10,224 nucleotides of DNA from assembly GCA_041656175.1 (NCBI GenBank), contig JBBAEA010000120.1:1-10224 (forward strand), in the 5' to 3' direction. Below, piece after piece: positions 7,701 through 10,224 of the stretch. The DNA is from JBBAEA01 sp041656175. Its GTDB lineage: Bacteria > Myxococcota_A > Bradymonadia > UBA4248. The notes under the pieces are model-generated. The model searched no databases and was not told the DNA's origin. It was given only the letters and a program-made list of their open reading frames with translations. Within the stretch, counting starts at the first letter, position 1; each line of letters starts with the position of its first letter. A program made the position numbers and the translations under genes.

Positions 7701-9149
7701 GGCGACGCGGGCACGCGTACACGCGTTGAAGCGTTCCTGCACTGCGTTCGCGAACACAGCAACAAAATCGAGAGCGATGAGAAGGCAACTTCGTTCAAAG
7801 CGATCGAAGACTACAACACGAATCTAACAGAGCTTAAGGCGCGTGGCGACGTCGTAATAATCCCGCGTATGGGGCCTGGCGCCGAGGCGCTAGCTGCGGC
7901 TCTACGAGGCTACGGCGTCGAAGCTGAGGCGCTCCCGCTTCCCGATCACGAAGCCCTGGAACTGGGTAGAAAATACACTTCGGGCAAAGAGTGCGTTCCC
8001 ATGTGCATGACTTTGGGCTCTTTGCTACAACGCGTGCTTAAGGATACCGAAACGCGTTTCACCTTCTTTCTCCCCACTGGCCGCGGACCTTGCCGCTTTG
8101 GGGTCTACAACAACTTGCACAAAATCACGATGCAACGCCTCGGGCTAGATTCGCGCGTCCGACTTTGGTCGCCCTCCGACGACAACTATTTCGAGGGAAT
8201 ACCTGGCGGCCTTGCAGCGCTAGCTGCTTGCAGCATCGTCGCTGCGGATTTGCTCCTAGCCATTCGCTACGACGTCCGACCCGCCGAAACCGAGGCTGGC
8301 GCCTGCGACCGCATCTACACAAAATACACCGAAAAACTACACGCTCTTGCCGCAGCGGCAGGCGGTGGAGACCTCTCGATTTCGCGCGCTGGCGTCGAGA
8401 TCGCTAGCCGCAGCTTTTACGGCATTCTAGATCTGCTTAAGGAAGCCGCCATTGAATTTTCCAAGATCCGCAAACCTGGCGCTCTTCCCACCGTACTCGT
8501 TACTGGCGAAATATACGTCCGCGCCGACGATTTCACCAACGATTTCACCATCGATCGCCTCCAAGCCCTCGGCATTCGCGTCAAATTGTCGCCCTTCTAC
8601 GAGTGGCTCGACTACCAAGAATACATCAACACGCGCGTCGGAATCCCGCACACTTTAACGTCATGGCTCTCGGCCAAAGCCCAAAACTTTATCATCGATA
8701 GCCTCTACAAAACGGTCGCCAAAATCATGCGCTGGCCCGCCCTAACCCGCGCGGCCACCCTTATCGAAAAGGCCGAGCCTTACGTTCGCTACCAACTCGA
8801 AGGCGAAGCTGGCTTGACCCTTGGCGGCGCAATGCACGAGTGGGAGCACCGACAAATCGACGGCGTTATTAACCTTGGACCCCACGAGTGCCTACCCTCC
8901 AAAGTCGCCGAAGCCCAATTCTTTCACGTCGCCGAGGAATCAGGCCTACACTCCCTGTCCATCCACCTTAACGGCGATCCCGTCGACTCAAGCGTTATCG
9001 AGCACTTCGTCTACGAAGTTCGCGAAAAATTCCAAGAGCGCGTCCGCAAAAACCAAGGCGAATTGCGACCAAGCAACGCAGTCATCGACAAATCCCAAGT
9101 CATACTTAAGGATTTTATCCGCGGCTTCCCAAAAGTTTTGGCCAAATAA
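4761..9149 (+). CDS. Giant acyl-CoA dehydratase activase fusion (two BadF/BcrA ATPase modules, DUF2229, dehydratase-like part)
   Basis: This 1462-residue protein has the layout of large proteins annotated as CoA-substrate-specific enzyme activases. HgdC-type activases use ATP to drive a low-potential electron into a partner iron-sulfur enzyme. Module 1 (about 1-255) starts with GLDLGAENIK and has CSQGTG (Cys122) and GRCPV (Cys161). Module 2 (about 307-575) has GYDMGSTGSK, GGQDAK (417-422), CSAGTG (Cys440) and CSVF (Cys481). A cysteine cluster follows (602, 608, 615, 637). The DUF2229-like part (about 678-780) has FCAP (Cys729) and CPIVQ (Cys770). The dehydratase-like part follows with SNYACGPDSF, ETDGHSGDAGTRTR, SGKECVP (Cys1078), GPCRFG (Cys1111), TGEIYVR and HECLP (Cys1376). 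It is probably cytoplasmic, as no membrane segment is seen. GAGGAG at 4743-4748 and a closer GAGG at 4754-4757 precede the ATG. The reaction and substrate are unknown for this fused family. The frame is intact throughout. Confidence 0.93.
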   Translation: MKRYIGLDLGAENIKIVEIIEENAKKTLTRAKIVAHGKDPRGALQALLKDFDYDSIDGIAICGRLSRNANILRVPEKQSRAAGFRFMYDDKPVSIVSIGSHGFSVLELRADGTEILRENTRCSQGTGNFLMQLVGRFGLNIEQSSELCENIDTPAPLSGRCPVILKTDMTHLANSGQSHGNIIAGLYDAVCENVQVLLKPALCPPRILLTGGVTKSKRIQNRFSEFAERHQMEFIPFNEDAQFLDALGAAVLASQNALSRAPKFDKLFKSKVDKRIEMIPHIKRALTKVRRLPQKALPNASERKDSRLVLGYDMGSTGSKAVAIDADNGDLLWQAYVNTQGNPINAAQELSKQFLDSPWSRHSVVAAGVTGSGREIVGSLLTVCFGPEPVYVLNEIAAHAEGALSYDKRVDTIFEIGGQDAKYIRIDGGRVVDAAMNEACSAGTGSFIEEQGKLFSGVKDVKDLAEIALRAESACSLGQHCSVFMAEIIDEAIASGESNESIIAGIYDSIIQNYLNRVKGSRSVGSVIFCQGMPFSSDALAAAVARRTGSEVIVPPNPGTIGAQGIALLARRYRVLGKENLQKLALNRFLKAEITKKDHFICRSTKGCGGAGNKCRIDRISTLLEGKESKFTWGGGCSLYDKGSGRIKLPDLAPDPFREREALVDAIIDELPKNADAPRLAFTDEFTLKGLTPFFALFLAELGFKVEIHRHAEQVTLKRGIEEANIPFCAPMQMFHGVSTNIIETTPDILFKPMLLSTPAMKDEDRTILCPIVQAAPQMLQKDVLASKNRKNFAKIRFFSPVIDFQPGGLESKSFYKSCRHMANELASSLSTAPKNFEAAFTKALQAQKDFDCDCLELGDKAIAYCEEHKIPAVVVLGRPYTIYNKILNSNVPPILREQGAIAVPIDCFRIDDDVPMFKTMFWGYGQRNLRAAHQIRRSPNLYSIWCSNYACGPDSFVLHFYGYIMEGKPYAIIETDGHSGDAGTRTRVEAFLHCVREHSNKIESDEKATSFKAIEDYNTNLTELKARGDVVIIPRMGPGAEALAAALRGYGVEAEALPLPDHEALELGRKYTSGKECVPMCMTLGSLLQRVLKDTETRFTFFLPTGRGPCRFGVYNNLHKITMQRLGLDSRVRLWSPSDDNYFEGIPGGLAALAACSIVAADLLLAIRYDVRPAETEAGACDRIYTKYTEKLHALAAAAGGGDLSISRAGVEIASRSFYGILDLLKEAAIEFSKIRKPGALPTVLVTGEIYVRADDFTNDFTIDRLQALGIRVKLSPFYEWLDYQEYINTRVGIPHTLTSWLSAKAQNFIIDSLYKTVAKIMRWPALTRAATLIEKAEPYVRYQLEGEAGLTLGGAMHEWEHRQIDGVINLGPHECLPSKVAEAQFFHVAEESGLHSLSIHLNGDPVDSSVIEHFVYEVREKFQERVRKNQGELRPSNAVIDKSQVILKDFIRGFPKVLAK

Positions 9150-9170
9150 TCAAGTACATCTAACTCTGGG

Positions 9171-9186
9171 GGGGGAAGTTTCCCCC
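9171..9186. repeat. GGGGGA/TCCCCC hairpin after the activase gene
   Basis: GGGGGA and TCCCCC form a 6-bp stem with loop AGTT, beginning 21 nt after the stop codon and preceded by three further G residues. The stem is identical to the one at 122-137. There is no T-run, so termination here is uncertain, although the stem is strong. Confidence 0.5.
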
Positions 9187-9210
9187 TCGCCCGAGCTTCC
9201 ACGCAAAATT

Positions 9211-9283
9211 CGCTAATGAACACTTTATTTTGTGCGATGTTTCACCTGTTCGGTGAACCACCGCACAAAATGTGTTCATTGCG
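9211..9283. repeat. Long imperfect hairpin upstream of queE
   Basis: The two arms pair as AATGAACAC (9215-9223) with GTGTTCATT (9272-9280), ATTTTGTGC (9227-9235) with GCACAAAAT (9263-9271), and TTCACC (9241-9246) with GGTGAA (9252-9257). The loop is TGTTC. A TTT bulge interrupts the left arm, two mismatches lie near the top, and an outer CGC/GCG adds three pairs after a one-base bulge. In all about 30 base pairs form in 73 nt. It lies in the 248-base gap between the activase gene and queE. It could be a small palindromic element or an mRNA control structure. I do not see a known preQ1 riboswitch consensus in it. Confidence 0.7.
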
Positions 9284-9383
9284 ACTTTTGCGCGGCGATC
9301 TCGGGCTACCCCCTCTTGAACAAGTTGGCAGAAATTTTACGCTTGCCCACACAAGAATACAGCCTGCTGTAAAGTGCAAACTC

Positions 9384-9387
9384 GGAG
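9384..9387 (+). promoter_or_regulatory. Ribosome binding site supporting the internal GTG start of queE
   Basis: GGAG lies 10 nt before the GTG at 9398. The longer candidate start, GTG at 9374, has only a poor match upstream. This favours the shorter reading of queE. Confidence 0.45.
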
Positions 9388-9397
9388 TCAATATCTC

Positions 9398-10051
9398 GTG
9401 CACTACGATATTTGTGAAATATTTCAATCCATACAAGGTGAGTCGACGTTTGCGGGGCTACCCTGCGTGTTTATTCGCTTTACAGGCTGTAACTTGCGAT
9501 GTCGTTGGTGCGATACACAATATGCCTTTGAAGGCGCCACTCGCCGAAGCCTTAACGATATCATCGCAGCCGTCGCGGAGTTTGCGCCATGTAAACTCGT
9601 CGAACTAACCGGTGGCGAACCCCTGCTACAGCCGCATGTGCCGTCACTCGCGGGTGAGCTTTTGGCGTTGGGCTACACCGTTCTTGTCGAAACGAACGGA
9701 AGCTTAGATCTTTCAACATTAGCCAAAGAAGTACGAAAGATCATCGATCTAAAGCCGCCCTCAGCGCAGCCTCCCCAAAACTACGAAGAAGCCTGGAAAA
9801 AGAACTTGCCCTATATGGGGAGTAGCGACGAAATTAAATGCGTGATTGCGCATCGCGAGGATTTCGATTATTGCGTTAAGAAACTCGAGGCTTGGAACTT
9901 ATGGGGCAAGCACACGATTTTATTCTCGGCTGCTTGGGGGCTACTCCGTGAAGAAGAACTCGTGCGCTGGATTCTTGAATCGCGCTTGCCCATACGACTG
10001 AATTTGCAGTGGCATAAATATATATGGTCGCCTGACGCCAAAGGCGTTTAA
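9398..10051 (+). CDS. queE: 7-carboxy-7-deazaguanine synthase QueE (radical SAM)
   Basis: With the GTG at 9398 the protein is 217 residues, close to the usual size. QueE converts 6-carboxy-5,6,7,8-tetrahydropterin to 7-carboxy-7-deazaguanine, a step toward preQ0 and queuosine in tRNA, using S-adenosylmethionine, a [4Fe-4S] cluster and magnesium. The N-terminal EIFQSIQGES is the family's substrate-binding start. The cluster motif CNLRCRWC gives Cys31, Cys35 and Cys38 in CxxxCxxC spacing. GGEP at 72-75 binds SAM, VETNGS lies at 97-102, and the C-terminal RLNLQWHKYIW (200-210) matches the LQxHKYIW end of proteobacterial-type QueE. An alternative GTG at 9374 would add eight residues. The shorter start is preferred because of the GGAG motif and because family members begin just before the EIF motif. 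Other queuosine genes (queC, queD, folE) are not in the window. Confidence 0.95.
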   Translation: MHYDICEIFQSIQGESTFAGLPCVFIRFTGCNLRCRWCDTQYAFEGATRRSLNDIIAAVAEFAPCKLVELTGGEPLLQPHVPSLAGELLALGYTVLVETNGSLDLSTLAKEVRKIIDLKPPSAQPPQNYEEAWKKNLPYMGSSDEIKCVIAHREDFDYCVKKLEAWNLWGKHTILFSAAWGLLREEELVRWILESRLPIRLNLQWHKYIWSPDAKGV

Positions 10052-10064
10052 GGAAGTTCTGTTT

Positions 10065-10217
10065 TTTGGGGCTCTGCCCCAAACCCCGCTAAGGGGTCGA
10101 AACGAGTAAAACTAAGTGTTTTACGAGTTGATGGCCCACTTTCGCAGTGAGTACGTCCAAGCCAAGCTTGCTTGAGCTTGAGACGTGCGAACAAGAAAGA
10201 AAAACCGTAGGTTTTTC
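10065..10217. repeat. Chain of small hairpins downstream of queE
   Basis: Several inverted repeats follow almost end to end. TTTGGGGC/GCCCCAAA lies at 10065-10083 with loop TCT, ACCCC/GGGGT at 10083-10097 with loop GCTAA, and GTAAAAC/GTTTTAC at 10106-10124 with loop TAAGT. CACT/AGTG lies at 10137-10149 with loop TTCGC. A longer imperfect ACGTCCAAGC/GCTTGAGACGT pair spans 10153-10186, and GAAAAACC/GGTTTTTC lies at 10199-10217 with loop GTA. No coding region is visible. The first hairpin may help end queE transcription, but no T-run follows it. The last one has five T residues in its 3' arm. Confidence 0.6.
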
Positions 10218-10224
10218 ATGAGAC

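Noticed and set aside
7326..7757. 143-codon open frame on the - strand and 147-codon frame on the + strand at 7384-7827
   Set aside because: Both overlap the dehydratase-like part of the activase gene in other frames. Their translations look like codon-bias shadows and have no recognisable domain.
9284..9397. Possible preQ1 riboswitch in the queE leader
   Set aside because: queE genes are sometimes controlled by preQ1 riboswitches, but I could not find the short stem with A-rich tail of class I or a clear class II or III arrangement here. A covariance-model search would settle it.
9216..9608. 130-codon + strand open frame overlapping the start of queE
   Set aside because: It begins inside the long hairpin and runs through queE in another frame. 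Its translation shows no domain, while QueE motifs are clear in the chosen frame.
10065..10083. Intrinsic terminator of queE
   Set aside because: The 8-bp stem is strong, but it is followed by ACCCC rather than a T-run, and the T-run lies before the stem. It is therefore listed only as part of the hairpin chain.

Overview
The window has six protein genes, all on the + strand, separated by intergenic DNA rich in small hairpins and short repeats. No tRNA, rRNA, CRISPR array, transposase or phage gene is visible. Composition is moderate in GC and the genetic code appears standard. The host cannot be named from the sequence. The largest gene encodes an oxygen-sensitive-looking iron-sulfur machine of the 2-hydroxyacyl-CoA dehydratase activase family, which points to an anaerobic or facultatively anaerobic bacterium. 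The dense hairpins and dispersed repeats between genes suggest a genome with many small non-coding repeat elements.

Layout. Bases 1-334 are non-coding and hairpin-rich. Bases 335-2240 hold a tight two-gene unit separated by 1 nt: a tail-anchored membrane protein of unknown function, then a protein with zinc-ribbon-like cysteine pairs. Bases 2368-3696 encode a CorC/HlyC-type membrane protein (DUF21, two CBS domains, CorC_HlyC domain) that starts at TTG. Bases 3731-3987 hold a tandem pair of an MITE-like palindromic repeat plus a 36-bp tandem duplication. Bases 4172-4678 encode a SlyD-type FKBP prolyl isomerase/chaperone. Bases 4761-9149 encode a 1462-residue fusion of two BadF/BcrA-type activase ATPase modules with DUF2229 and dehydratase-like modules. 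A 73-nt imperfect hairpin lies at 9211-9283. Bases 9398-10051 encode QueE, a radical-SAM enzyme of 7-deazaguanine (queuosine) synthesis. The last 170 bases are a chain of small hairpins.

How the genes relate. Only the first two genes are clearly coupled. SlyD is a metal-binding folding helper and lies 82 bp upstream of the giant iron-sulfur protein. A link in maturation is possible, but only proximity supports it. CorC, QueE and the activase belong to different processes. The most interesting items are the giant activase fusion, whose two N-terminal modules look like a covalent pseudo-dimer with one degenerate ATPase half, and the non-coding repeats, including a motif shared by the two ends of the window.
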